From positions 337,501 through 363,577 of the forward strand of contig NZ_JAKFGB010000022.1 of NCBI RefSeq assembly GCF_022267515.1: a stretch of DNA of 26,077 bases, given 5' to 3'. Within the stretch, counting starts at the first letter, position 1. Each line of letters opens with the position of its first letter. The notes under the pieces were generated by a model. The model did no database searches, had not been told where the DNA came from, and worked only from the letters and a program-made list of their open reading frames with translations. Shown here in pieces: positions 10,718 through 21,252 of the stretch. This DNA is from Rubinisphaera margarita. Lineage in GTDB: Bacteria > Planctomycetota > Planctomycetia > Planctomycetales > Planctomycetaceae. A program made the position numbers and the translations under genes.

Positions 10718-12649
10718 TCAGCGTCCAGCTGAATTCTGCTCGATCGAGTCCTGAAGATCGCGGAAACGTTGATCGCCAGGACTGAGACGGAGCAGCTCTT
10801 CAACCAGCGGCCGTGCTTCCCGATACTGCCCTTCCCGCACGAGGTAGAACGCAAGATTGTATCGCGAGTCGATATGGTCGGGTCGACCCGCTGCCAGTTG
10901 CTCCAGCATTTGAATCGCGGTTGAGGTCTGCTCCCCGCGATACAGCATCGTCGAGGCATAGTTGGTGACGACCGCCGGGTCATTCGGCGCCAGTTGTCGA
11001 GCCCGGGCGTAATACGCCAGCGCCGTTTCAGAATCGGTCGGACTGTAGATGTTTCCCAGATTCAGCCAGGGATGCATCAGCTCTGAATCAAGTCGCGTGG
11101 CTCGCAGGTATTGCTCCTTCGCCTCCTCGATATTGCCCGTGCGGTGTAAAGCAAGCCCGTACATATTGGCGGCCTTGGCCGACGAGGGGCTCAGTGCGAC
11201 CGCCTGCTCGCCGAACTTTACGGCGTCCTCCAACGCCTCGGCCGAGCCCTCCAGCAACAATCCTCGCGTGAGATTTGTATAGGCCCGCCCATTCCAGGGC
11301 GCATTCTCAACGGTATCTCGCCACAACAGGGTCGGATTCGCATAGAGCGTATTCCGCCGATAAGTGAGACCGGTCAGCACAACAACCACGACGGCCGTGA
11401 CCAGGATACGAACGCCTGTCTTCGTTTGAACATCCCATTGCAGCCGACGAATCATCCTGTCGAAGCCGATGACACACAGCACGAGGATCGAAAGGATCGG
11501 CAAGTACATCCGATATTCAAAGTACGGATTCTCCAACGGGATGAAGCTGCTGCGCGGCCCCAGATTGATGAAGAACCAGACGCCCAGAAACCCCCAGGCG
11601 GGCGCCACGAACACGGCGATTACTGTTGCAAGAAACGCCAGGGAAAGGATCGCGGCTGACGACCAGAATACCCAGTCGGCTGGAGGTTGAACGTGTCCCA
11701 TGTCAAAGCAGAGATCGTTCGGCCAGAAAACAAGCCGCACGTACGTGAGAATGATCCCCGGCTGAGTTTTGAAGTACTCCCACCGGCTCAGGCGGGCTCC
11801 CTTCTGGGAAAAGGCTTCCTGCGAGTTGGTTTCCTCGTTCGAGGAGTCAGCTTCAACCTCTCGCTCTTCACTCGATTCCCCCAGCGCTTCCGGAAGCACC
11901 GGTCGGATCTGCGCGAAACTGCTGTTTAGTGAGATCGTCGCCCAGAGAAGCGCGTAATACGGGACTCGCTTCAGAAAGGCGGCACGACTTCCGACCGGAA
12001 GAAAGACCAGGCTGTACCAGGTAATCAGTAGCGGAGCGACGACCATGGCTTCCTTGGCACGCATGCCCAGGGCGCAGCAGACAATGGAGAGCAGCAGCCA
12101 GCCGGGCCGGGTCAGCGAATTCGTCGAATGAAAGCCGCGAATCATGGCGGCGAGAGATGCCAGGTACATCAGCCCCATCAACGATTCACTTCTCTGCGAG
12201 AGATAAGTCACTGCCTGCGACTGCAGAGGATGGACCGCGAAGATGAGAGCTGTGGCCAGCGCGATGAAGAAATCGCCGCGGGAGATCTGTTCGGCGAAGG
12301 GTTCGGAAGCTTCCCTGTCGCCTCGCGACCGGTACAACGTCAGCGTCTGCCGGACGACATCGAACACCATCAGACTGGCCAGCAGATGAATCGTCAGGCT
12401 GCCGATGTGATAGCTGAACGCAGCCGATCCAAATAACGTTCTGTTTACAGCGAATGTGAACATCGTGAAGCCGCGGGTATTCAGCTGATCGGTGAAGACA
12501 TTGACCGGTTTGAAGTACAGCGAGAGATCCCACCCGTTCAGCAGCGTTTCATAGTCATCCTGAATAAACGTGCCCGAGAATGAATTCAGGTACGCCAGCA
12601 CCGTCCAGAAGGCGATGAGACAAACAGCGAGAACAATGGGGCGATGCAT
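10718..12649 (-). CDS. GT-C-like multi-spanning membrane protein with C-terminal TPR repeats
   Basis: About 430 N-terminal residues form many hydrophobic segments and carry features of GT-C glycosyltransferases of the PMT/TMTC type. There is an acidic pair in the first external loop (FSGTFIQDDYETLL, Asp31-Asp32) and the AVHPLQSQAVTYLSQRSESL segment common to bacterial members. The C-terminal about 200 residues contain four or five tetratricopeptide repeats, such as AKAANMYGLALHRTGNIEEA, HPWLNLGNIYSPTDSETALA and IDSRYNLAFYLVREGQYREA. Family members are thought to transfer sugars from lipid-linked donors to exported proteins, with the TPRs binding the acceptor; the substrate here is unknown. 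The ATG at 12649 is preferred over a TTG at 12661; neither has a clear RBS. It lies downstream of the second DUF1559 gene, separated by a terminator. Confidence 0.85.
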   Translation of the reverse strand: MHRPIVLAVCLIAFWTVLAYLNSFSGTFIQDDYETLLNGWDLSLYFKPVNVFTDQLNTRGFTMFTFAVNRTLFGSAAFSYHIGSLTIHLLASLMVFDVVRQTLTLYRSRGDREASEPFAEQISRGDFFIALATALIFAVHPLQSQAVTYLSQRSESLMGLMYLASLAAMIRGFHSTNSLTRPGWLLLSIVCCALGMRAKEAMVVAPLLITWYSLVFLPVGSRAAFLKRVPYYALLWATISLNSSFAQIRPVLPEALGESSEEREVEADSSNEETNSQEAFSQKGARLSRWEYFKTQPGIILTYVRLVFWPNDLCFDMGHVQPPADWVFWSSAAILSLAFLATVIAVFVAPAWGFLGVWFFINLGPRSSFIPLENPYFEYRMYLPILSILVLCVIGFDRMIRRLQWDVQTKTGVRILVTAVVVVVLTGLTYRRNTLYANPTLLWRDTVENAPWNGRAYTNLTRGLLLEGSAEALEDAVKFGEQAVALSPSSAKAANMYGLALHRTGNIEEAKEQYLRATRLDSELMHPWLNLGNIYSPTDSETALAYYARARQLAPNDPAVVTNYASTMLYRGEQTSTAIQMLEQLAAGRPDHIDSRYNLAFYLVREGQYREARPLVEELLRLSPGDQRFRDLQDSIEQNSAGR

Positions 12650-12684
12650 TGATGCGGGCAAAGTCAGAGAGACGAACTGGCCCC

Positions 12685-12727
12685 TGTAAAATACAAAAGC
12701 CCGGGGAAGTTCGAAACTCCCCCGGGC
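12685..12727 (-). terminator. Rho-independent terminator of the second DUF1559 gene
   Basis: On the minus strand, the arms at 12727-12715 and 12711-12699 form a 13-bp stem (GCCCGGGGGAGTT against its complement, one mismatch) with a 3-base loop, followed by TTTTGTATTTTA. It lies 34 bases past the stop codon at 12761 and separates that gene from the TPR gene. Confidence 0.85.
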
Positions 12728-12760
12728 CGGATTCTCAATCAGCAGGTCAGCTCAAGAGGC

Positions 12761-14035
12761 TTACTCGAAGTTGCCTTTGACCAGCTGAGTCTGGAACAGC
12801 GAACCACCGTTGTAGCACTCGAAGTGAGGCAGTTCGATCTGGTTGCTGGTGTAACCATCAGCAGATTCCGAACCACCGTTCATGCCGAAGCCGGGGTTGA
12901 AGAAGTTGTCGCCGTCGAGGTCTTTGAAGTTCTTGACCGAGCCGTCAGCCATCAGCAGGTTAACCTGACCGCTGTGGATGGCGTACCAGTCGCGAGTGTC
13001 CTGCATCCACAGGGTGCCGTCGTCGCCACCGAAAGCGGTGTTCCAGTCGGCCGGAGTCGTTGCGGAATCGACAACCACAGAGTTGACCGTCGTGGAGAAG
13101 TCGTTCGGAGAAGGCAGGCGATCGTTGAGCAGCGTCGAAGCGACACCGTCGGTCGGAGCCCACTGAATCGAAGAGCTCGGAGTGTCGAGCAGTTCGATAT
13201 TCGGACCAGCTTCAACAAAGGCCGGACCATCGTTGGCTGCTTCAGCCATACGATCGCCAGCGGAAGCGAAGTTACCGAGCGTGACAGCCAGAGTGGCTTC
13301 GCCGATGTCACCAGGACCACCGTCGCCGAGGAGAGGAATCGCGGAGGTCGGAGCGTCAGCCTGATCCAGTTTGCTGATGGTGATCGGGCCGAGTGATCCC
13401 AGCAGACCCTTACAGGCAGCGTCTCCAGTAGAACCGGAGATCGTACCGTCCTGAGCGGTGATTGCATCGGTGCGGGACAGGAACCACGAAGCGGCGTAGT
13501 TGGTGACGTAACCCTTTTCGATGAAGTTGGTCACGACGTAGTTACCACGGAGCGTGGTGTTAGCAGCTCCAGAGATGGCAGCATCGTCGAAGTCGCCGCA
13601 GGCACCTTCGGTCAGGCGGAAGGAGAGAGCGTGACCGCTGGTCGGGATCTTGGTGTTGGAACCGGTCGTGTCACCACCGAGGAGTTCGTTGAACTTCTCG
13701 TTGACGATGAACGGGCTCGAGGGGCAGTTCAGTTCCAGACCGGAACCGGCACCCTGGTTGACCATGTCGGCGACGAAGCCGAAGGTGTCCGGGCAACCAT
13801 CGCGGAGGTAGTCGAACTGTCCGGTGCAGAGACGACCCTTAGGATCGGAATCTGCGAAGACGAACATCGAGATGCCGTACTGACGCAGGTTGTTCTTACA
13901 CTGGGTGTTACGAGCGGCTTCGCGAGCACGCTGGACGGCTGGCAGCAGCAGGGCAGCCAGGATGGCGATGATGGCGATAACCACCAGGAGTTCGATCAGG
14001 GTAAAACCTGCTCGCTTCAGGGAACGAGTCTTCAT
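12761..14035 (-). CDS. DUF1559 prepilin-like protein (second copy)
   Basis: The start is set at ATG 14035, where GGAGAAA lies about 9 bases upstream and the protein opens directly with a prepilin leader (MKTRSLKRAG). The frame runs further upstream but without pilin-like sequence. The 424-residue product has FTLIELLVVIAIIAILAALL after Gly10 (prepilin peptidase site, Glu at +5), then PAVQRAREAARNTQCKNNLRQYG, typical of DUF1559. The C-terminal VNLLMADGSVKNFKD is the usual terminal motif. The middle part (about 90-380) is not similar by eye to the 8.4 kb copy, so they are diverged paralogues rather than a recent duplication. It is likely a surface or pseudopilus-type protein. It has its own strong terminator and so is probably transcribed alone. 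Confidence 0.93.
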   Translation of the reverse strand: MKTRSLKRAGFTLIELLVVIAIIAILAALLLPAVQRAREAARNTQCKNNLRQYGISMFVFADSDPKGRLCTGQFDYLRDGCPDTFGFVADMVNQGAGSGLELNCPSSPFIVNEKFNELLGGDTTGSNTKIPTSGHALSFRLTEGACGDFDDAAISGAANTTLRGNYVVTNFIEKGYVTNYAASWFLSRTDAITAQDGTISGSTGDAACKGLLGSLGPITISKLDQADAPTSAIPLLGDGGPGDIGEATLAVTLGNFASAGDRMAEAANDGPAFVEAGPNIELLDTPSSSIQWAPTDGVASTLLNDRLPSPNDFSTTVNSVVVDSATTPADWNTAFGGDDGTLWMQDTRDWYAIHSGQVNLLMADGSVKNFKDLDGDNFFNPGFGMNGGSESADGYTSNQIELPHFECYNGGSLFQTQLVKGNFE

Positions 14036-14164
14036 AAGTGCGTTTCTCCAAAAATCAGAGAACAACAATGAAACATCACCGCAAACATTGCGATGACCAA
14101 CAAAAAGGGGGGACACATGAAAGCAGGTCAAACCCGCGGGTTCCTGCTCTCCGTCGTCCAGGGT

Positions 14165-14191
14165 TTCGCCGAGGAAAACATTTCCGGCGAA
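14165..14191. other. Stem-loop upstream of the second DUF1559 gene
   Basis: TTCGCCG (14165-14171) pairs with CGGCGAA (14185-14191); GAAA (14174-14177) and TTTC (14181-14184) extend the stem across a 2-base bulge. It lies about 130 bases upstream of the start of the minus-strand DUF1559 gene and could be a leader hairpin or an operator. Confidence 0.3.
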
Positions 14192-14359
14192 GATTTCCAA
14201 CGATCTCTCAGATCTGCCGTATACTTGGTTGGCAAGCTCGTTGGATCGTCATTTTCTCGGGCATCTCGCAGCCCTCAGCATCCGTGCAAATCTATCAAAC
14301 AAAGGAGACATGGTTTCTCGAGGAACTCAGGAAGGCGGTGGTCTTTAGTTAGTGTCTGA

Positions 14360-14659
14360 AGCCCGGTTCGATCTGCGAACAAACCGTCGGACTCACTGGG
14401 CAACCGCCATAGCTCAAAGTGCTCTTGAAGAATGTCTCCGTTATCCGCGCCCTCTGAAAACACTCTGCCAGAAACTTCCTGACAGGCTCGATCGTTTCCT
14501 TGAGGGCAGAACCAGTTGCCGGCCTTGTGTGGTGAAACGGTATCCGGCGTTTGTGTGTGGTTTGTGAAGGCCGAGACAATAAACCAAAAATCGTCTGGTG
14601 GGGCCTGGCGTCGTCCAGAACCAGGTTGACAACTCTGTCGGGCTTCACGGAACCGGGCT
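14360..14659. repeat. Spaced 10-bp inverted repeat, possible remnant of a small mobile element
   Basis: AGCCCGGTTC (14360-14369) and its exact complement GAACCGGGCT (14650-14659) bound a 300-base block in a gene-poor region. I see no clear target-site duplication and no transposase, so this may be chance. Confidence 0.2.
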
Positions 14660-14898
14660 GGATTCGGCATTAATGAGAATCCGCTCCCGGACCGCAGACT
14701 TCCTTCCCGTGTCCCTTCCGAAGCTCAGTCAATCACCCTTGTGGTGATGTGTCCCGACGAGCGACATCCTAGGCTCCAATGGGAACGACGCATCAACACG
14801 ATGTTAAAATCCAGTGAAGCCCGGGTTTTGCGCCAACACAATCGCTCAACGGTCTTTTCCCGGCCTCCATCCCGACTCTCCTCCAGAGAGAACCAAGC

Positions 14899-14927
14899 AA
14901 GACAATACCGTTCGATCCCGCTATACT
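14899..14927 (+). promoter_or_regulatory. Candidate promoter of the nucleotidase gene
   Basis: AAGACA (14899-14904) and TATACT (14922-14927) match the -35 and -10 consensus at 4 and 5 of 6 positions with a 17-base spacer. Transcription would start near 14934, 56 bases before the ATG. Confidence 0.5.
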
Positions 14928-14989
14928 CCGGGCTGTTTTCCCCTACATGGAAAAGAGTTACGGTTCTGGAAGCAGGAGAAGGATGGAGC

Positions 14990-15982
14990 ATGGCTGAAGA
15001 TTTCTCGCGCGAGCTGGACGTCGCGCTTCAGGCAGTCGCCGAGGCGGCCAAATTGTGTCGCTCGGTCAATTCGCGGATTGCTCCCGATGTGCTGGAGAAG
15101 AAGGACAAGAGTCCGGTCACGATTGCCGATTTCGGCTCCCAGGCACTGGTCGCCCGCGTCCTGGAAACGCATTTCCCGGATGACGCCATCATCGGAGAAG
15201 AAGACGCCGCCGAACTTCGGCAGCCCGAACAGGCCGGCTTCCTTAAGGCGATTCACGATGAGATGATCCGTCTGGACCTCAATCCTTCCGACGAGGCCAT
15301 CTTCAACTGGGTCGATCGCTGCTCTCAGAAAGAACACTGCGACCGCTTTTGGACACTCGATCCGATCGATGGAACCAAGGGCTTTCTGCGTCGCGAGCAG
15401 TACGCCATTTCTCTCGCATTGATCGTCGATGGCGTTGTGACTGTAGCCGCCGTGGGCTGCCCGAACCTGGGCGCCGATGTGGACACGCCCCCGGAAGGAG
15501 GCGGACTCGTTTTCGCTGCTGTTCGCGGCCAGGGCGCGACTGTTCGTTCGCTGGTTTCCCTGCTCAATCCCGAGCCGGTTCGCGTCAGTTCCCGCACCAA
15601 AATGTCGGAAAAGCGGTTCTGCGAATCTGTCGAATCGGGACACAGCTCGCACAACGATTCGGCTGAAGTCGCCAGTCGGCTGGGCATCAAAGCCGATCCT
15701 GTCCGACTCGACAGCCAGGCCAAGTACTGTGTCGTTGCCCGGGGGGAAGCTGATATCTACCTCCGTTTACCGACTCGTCCTGGTTACCAGGAAAAGATCT
15801 GGGACCACGCCGGTGGAGTACTCGTCGTCGAGGAAGCGGGCGGAACGATTACGGACGTGACAGGCAAGCCGCTGGAGTTCACGCATGGCTCGACTCTGAA
15901 AGAGAATCGAGGCGTGGTTGTCAGCAACGGTTCCGGGCACGACGAAATCATTGCCGCACTGGCCGCAGTGGGTGTGTCGTAA
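14990..15982 (+). CDS. 3'(2'),5'-bisphosphate nucleotidase (SAL1/Hal2/CysQ type)
   Basis: The ATG at 14990 is preferred because AGGAGAAGG lies just upstream and the family's N-terminus begins there; the longer frame upstream is not conserved-looking. The 330-residue protein belongs to the lithium-sensitive inositol-monophosphatase superfamily. It has GEEDA (69-73), LDPIDGTKGF (123-132) and KIWDHAGG (269-276), which supply the metal-binding acids. The RGEADIYLRL segment and the DPIDGTKGF variant point to the SAL1/Hal2 subgroup. These enzymes remove the 3' phosphate of PAP (and PAPS), a by-product of sulfate activation and sulfotransfer, in the cytoplasm. The next gene, 55 bases on, is an anion transporter of a type often used for sulfate, which supports a sulfur role. 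An inositol phosphatase is the less likely alternative. Confidence 0.88.
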   Translation: MAEDFSRELDVALQAVAEAAKLCRSVNSRIAPDVLEKKDKSPVTIADFGSQALVARVLETHFPDDAIIGEEDAAELRQPEQAGFLKAIHDEMIRLDLNPSDEAIFNWVDRCSQKEHCDRFWTLDPIDGTKGFLRREQYAISLALIVDGVVTVAAVGCPNLGADVDTPPEGGGLVFAAVRGQGATVRSLVSLLNPEPVRVSSRTKMSEKRFCESVESGHSSHNDSAEVASRLGIKADPVRLDSQAKYCVVARGEADIYLRLPTRPGYQEKIWDHAGGVLVVEEAGGTITDVTGKPLEFTHGSTLKENRGVVVSNGSGHDEIIAALAAVGVS

Positions 15983-16037
15983 GTGCCACTGACATTCGCA
16001 CACATCTCTCTTCTGACGAACTGAAGGGCCGTTCCGG

Positions 16038-17810
<1,773 letters not shown>

Positions 17811-17820
17811 ACCCGTCATC

Positions 17821-20800
17821 TCAGATCCCGTACTTTTTCAGCTTGCTGTAAAACGTACTTCGCGGCATGCCGAGCAGCCGGGCCGCCTGGGCTTTGTTGC
17901 CATCTGCCGAGGCCAGAGCCGACTTCAGCTGCCGGATCTCACTGTCTTCGCCTGTGGAACCGGCCGGAATGACCAGCGGCTTCGTGGGGACGACAATCGG
18001 CTTGCTCGCCTTTGACCGAGGTTTGCTTTCGGCTGCTTCGTAGATGCTGAGCTGTTCCTCATCGTTGACCGCCTCGCGGACCTCCTCCGGAAGATTCTCC
18101 AGCAGCAGGCAATCGGTCTCCGCGAGCACAACGGCTCGATGAATGGCGTTGTGAAGCTCCCGCACATTGCCCGGCCAGTCGTAATTCAGCAGCGCCCGAT
18201 ACGCGAGATCATCGATGTCGCGCATCGACTTCCGGGACTTCTCCGCAGCTTCTTTCAGGAATTCGAGACTCAACTCCAGAATGTCTTCCTTGCGATCACG
18301 CAGCGGAGGCAGTGTGAGCGTGATCACATTCAGGCGGTAGTACAAATCCTGCCGAAACAATCCCGTACGAATCCGTTCTTCCAGATTCTGATGCGTCGCG
18401 GCAATCAACCGAACATCTACGGAAATGGAGTCGCGACTTCCGACCGGCTCGAACTTACGTTCCTGCAGGACTCGCAACAGCTTGACCTGCACGTCGGGCG
18501 GCAGATCCCCAATCTCATCCAGGAACAGGGTTCCCTTGTCGGCCATCTGAAAGCGCCCCGCGGAATCGCGATACGCTCCTGTGAAGGCTCCTTTCACGTG
18601 CCCGAACAGCTCACTCTCCAGCAGTGAGGGCGACAAAGCCGCACAGTTCACGCTTACAACCGAATTCTCCTTGCGGTTGCTGTTGGCGTGAATCGCCTGA
18701 GCGAGCAGTTCTTTTCCGGAGCCACTTTCCCCACGAATGAGAACGGTCGTCTCGCTCGGAGCGACCTTGCGAACGGAATCCAGGACACTGAGGATCGCCG
18801 GACTGTTGCCACGAATCTTGCCCCGATCAAACGACGATGCGGGCATAGTCGACTCTTCATCAGCCGGAGCCACCGGCTGCGTTTGTGAATTCAGTTGCTG
18901 CCTGAGAATCGCCAGCTGACGTTCCTGCGTCTCAATCTTCTTCACCTTCTCCTGCAACATCCCATCCAGGCGGGACACGTTCTGCTGAACGCGAACACAC
19001 TGCAGCGCCACGGCGGTCATCTGCCCAATCGCTGTAACGAACGTCGTATCTTCAGCGGTGTACGGCGTGCTTGACGCCTTGGCACCGAGGATCACGAGTC
19101 CCGAGAGCCGGCCGTCGACTTCGAAACCGTGAATCAGCTGAGAGTTCAGATCGCGATGCAACTTCTGCAGGGACGGCATTTGAGATCGTCCCGCCGAACC
19201 GATTCGCTGACACGATCCTTCCTGCTCCAACTGGCGATCGGACTGCTCATCGAGTGAAATGCGAGACGGTAACTGTTGACCGTTCACGGCTGCGACCAGC
19301 TCAAACTGTGCCGAGCGCGCATCGCGGAGATACAAGGCGCTGAACCGCACCTGCAACACCTCACGGCAGGACCGCAGCATATGCTCGGCCAAAGCTCGCA
19401 CATCGGCCACGCGGGCGACAACCGTATTCATCTGATGCATCGCCCGGTCGAGCCGATACTTCTCGCGGAAGAAACGGCGGTCGAGTGCCTCCTGGACACG
19501 GTCGCGCATCCAGCCGGCGGCGAGGATTCCGAGAGTCAGGATAATCGCCAGCGGAATGATCTGTTCCGGAACGCTCATCCCGCGATACACCGTCAACAGA
19601 CTTCCCACAGCGATCATCAGGCTGTAAGCCACCGTCAACAACTGCGTCAGAGCCAGATACAGCACGCGGCGACTGATGATCTGATCGATGAGCATCAGAC
19701 GATACCGCACGATTCCGATTGCATAAGCCGTCAGAAACAACAGACTCACGATGACCATCGGAATTCGACCGCGACCGAGTGCCATCCCGACCCGGTCTTC
19801 AAACGCCAGGTAAACCGTGTACAGGACCAGTGGCAGCGCCAGGCAGGCGGCTCCCAGGATCCATTGCAGCTGTTTCTGTTCCGCCGGCTGCTGACAGGAC
19901 CGGTAACGTCGGAACACGACCGCCACACTGGCGGCGAAGTAAACCAGAGCAACCATGATGTAAACGTCGACCACCCAACGGAGCCACACCAGCAGGGTCT
20001 GGGTCACCGCGACCGATGCCTGCGCGTCCTGGACGAAATAGGCCCGCACGAGGAAGAACGTCATGACGAGCAGCATCAGACCCGGTGCCGCATACATCGC
20101 CACCCGACTCCCGATGGGATGTCGCTGGATGTAGTCGCTTCTTGTCGGGTAGTTGAGAAAGAACGCCAGCGTTACCACCGGCAAAAGCACCGCGGCATAC
20201 ACAAACGGAAAGGTCAGCCCCGGACTCGAGGCGATCAGCCACCAGTGATACCCGCCCACGAACGCCGGAAGTGTCAGCAGGGACAGCAGAAAGAACATCC
20301 GACCGGCCGGATCGCTGGGCCGATTACAGAACGATAGCGCGGCCAGAGCGAAAATAGCGAACTCCAGCAGACACCAGATGATCGAGAGAACTACCTCGAG
20401 CGCCGGGAGCGGCCGCAGCATCAGCCAACCCTCTTCGGTTTTGCCCGTGTCTTTGTCGACAAAACGGATGCGGACGTACTTCGCCTGAAACGCTTTCTTC
20501 TCCGCAACGGTCTCGGGACGTTCCGCCCCGCCTTCGGCCCTCGGGGAAACATAGAGAATGACCGGCGGCAGCGAGGCGTAGCGATCGATATCGACCGGGT
20601 TGGCCCCTTCGACGCGTCCGTCGTACCCGGGATCTGAACTCAGGGCATGACGCAGACTCGCCATCGCCTGCGAGAATGAAGCAAAAGAGTGTACTGGACG
20701 ATCATTGATCTCGACGACATGGTCTCCGACTTCAGGGGCAACGCCAAATCCATGCGGCAACCCTCCGAGCTGCTCCGAGGGAACCGACTCGACCTGCCGG

Positions 20801-20964
20801 ATCGGAACGCCCGGCTCTCCGGAATACTCGCTCGTCAACAGGCAACGAATTCCAATGTCCCCGCTGGTGGCGACATAGAACAGAGCCGCTGAGCAGTAAA
20901 CCGCCAGCAGCACCAGAGTCGTCCCGGCAACAAATCGGTAGTAAATCGGATCTCGTGTCTTCAT
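17821..20964 (-). CDS. Membrane-bound sigma-54-dependent activator with PDZ, multi-TM, GAF, AAA+ and Fis-HTH domains
   Basis: The ATG at 20964 is preferred over a TTG 11 codons upstream, giving 1,047 residues. In order: a TM segment (about 10-32); an external region with a PDZ-like fold (about 66-110; GVAPEVGDHVVEINDRPV); about nine further hydrophobic segments (190-485); a linker FFREKYRLDRAMHQM; a GAF domain (515-655); a coiled coil (660-695); and a sigma-54 AAA+ module (about 715-945). The AAA+ module has Walker A GESGSGKE (745-752), the sigma-54-contacting GAFTGA (792-797) and Walker B TLFLDEIGD. A Fis-type helix-turn-helix (NKAQAARLLGMPRSTFYSKL) ends the chain. All residues needed to open sigma-54 promoters are present. 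It should sense an envelope or membrane signal and activate transcription from the membrane. A perfect sigma-54 promoter lies in the divergent direction. Confidence 0.93.
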   Translation of the reverse strand: MKTRDPIYYRFVAGTTLVLLAVYCSAALFYVATSGDIGIRCLLTSEYSGEPGVPIRQVESVPSEQLGGLPHGFGVAPEVGDHVVEINDRPVHSFASFSQAMASLRHALSSDPGYDGRVEGANPVDIDRYASLPPVILYVSPRAEGGAERPETVAEKKAFQAKYVRIRFVDKDTGKTEEGWLMLRPLPALEVVLSIIWCLLEFAIFALAALSFCNRPSDPAGRMFFLLSLLTLPAFVGGYHWWLIASSPGLTFPFVYAAVLLPVVTLAFFLNYPTRSDYIQRHPIGSRVAMYAAPGLMLLVMTFFLVRAYFVQDAQASVAVTQTLLVWLRWVVDVYIMVALVYFAASVAVVFRRYRSCQQPAEQKQLQWILGAACLALPLVLYTVYLAFEDRVGMALGRGRIPMVIVSLLFLTAYAIGIVRYRLMLIDQIISRRVLYLALTQLLTVAYSLMIAVGSLLTVYRGMSVPEQIIPLAIILTLGILAAGWMRDRVQEALDRRFFREKYRLDRAMHQMNTVVARVADVRALAEHMLRSCREVLQVRFSALYLRDARSAQFELVAAVNGQQLPSRISLDEQSDRQLEQEGSCQRIGSAGRSQMPSLQKLHRDLNSQLIHGFEVDGRLSGLVILGAKASSTPYTAEDTTFVTAIGQMTAVALQCVRVQQNVSRLDGMLQEKVKKIETQERQLAILRQQLNSQTQPVAPADEESTMPASSFDRGKIRGNSPAILSVLDSVRKVAPSETTVLIRGESGSGKELLAQAIHANSNRKENSVVSVNCAALSPSLLESELFGHVKGAFTGAYRDSAGRFQMADKGTLFLDEIGDLPPDVQVKLLRVLQERKFEPVGSRDSISVDVRLIAATHQNLEERIRTGLFRQDLYYRLNVITLTLPPLRDRKEDILELSLEFLKEAAEKSRKSMRDIDDLAYRALLNYDWPGNVRELHNAIHRAVVLAETDCLLLENLPEEVREAVNDEEQLSIYEAAESKPRSKASKPIVVPTKPLVIPAGSTGEDSEIRQLKSALASADGNKAQAARLLGMPRSTFYSKLKKYGI

Positions 20965-21022
20965 GCTGCCAGCGTTCCTGAACGAGTCGGCGGCCAAAAT
21001 TCATCTCTATCATGCGCCGATC

Positions 21023-21096
21023 TCGGCGCCGAAACAAGACGCCACCTTACATTCTGCCCCAGAACTTCGGCGCCGACACACGGAATTCGGCGCCGA
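21023..21096. promoter_or_regulatory. Three copies of palindrome TCGGCGCCGA, candidate enhancer/operator
   Basis: Exact copies lie at 21023-21032, 21067-21076 and 21087-21096, and the third extends to TTCGGCGCCGAA. Centre spacings are 44 and 20 bases, near whole helical turns. They lie 59-133 bases upstream of the activator's ATG and about 160-230 bases upstream of the expected start of the divergent sigma-54 transcript. That is the usual distance for upstream activating sequences bound by Fis-type domains. Confidence 0.6.
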
Positions 21097-21182
21097 AAGC
21101 GCGCTAGACACGATTGCAACCAGCCCCACCCACAAAAACAACGATCACCACAACAGACTACGAACACATGCCTTACGAACAT

Positions 21183-21195
21183 CATCAATCTTTAA
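21183..21195 (+). promoter_or_regulatory. Weak IHF-like site
   Basis: CATCAATCTTTAA matches the WATCAANNNNTTR consensus at 7 of 9 informative positions. It lies in an A/T-rich stretch between the palindromes and the sigma-54 promoter, where a DNA bend is expected in such systems. Confidence 0.25.
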
Positions 21196-21225
21196 ACCTC
21201 GCTCGCCACCCAGACAGTGGCGCGT

Positions 21226-21242
21226 CTGGCACGGCGATTGCA
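21226..21242 (+). promoter_or_regulatory. Sigma-54 (-24/-12) promoter
   Basis: CTGGCACGGCGATTGCA matches YTGGCACG-N4-TTGCW at every fixed position, with exactly 10 bases between the GG (21228-21229) and GC (21240-21241) dinucleotides. It points away from the sigma-54 activator gene, towards the structured RNA and moaA; transcription should start near 21253. Confidence 0.8.
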
Positions 21243-21252
21243 AATCACTTCT

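Larger units (their letters stand above)
14036..14898. other. Long gene-poor region between divergent DUF1559 and nucleotidase genes
   Basis: About 860 bases hold no gene I can support. The longest frame (minus, 14275-14670, 131 residues) has no RBS, no recognisable domain and rambling composition. The base composition is less codon-like than in the neighbouring genes. It contains a stem-loop near 14165 and a spaced inverted repeat at 14360/14659, listed separately. It could be decayed coding sequence. Confidence 0.5.

Noticed and set aside
10718..12649. TPR protein as an O-GlcNAc transferase (OGT)
   Set aside because: There is no GT41 catalytic domain; the non-TPR part is multi-spanning membrane of GT-C type.
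14275..14670. Minus-strand 131-codon frame with a faint transposase-like phrase (VLDDARPHQT in another frame)
   Set aside because: No DDE triad, no consistent frame, no RBS; the resemblance is too short to support a transposase.
19276..20337. A 353-codon plus-strand frame inside the sigma-54 activator
   Set aside because: His/Gln-rich mirror of membrane-segment codons; the minus-strand frame has the clear TM and GAF features.
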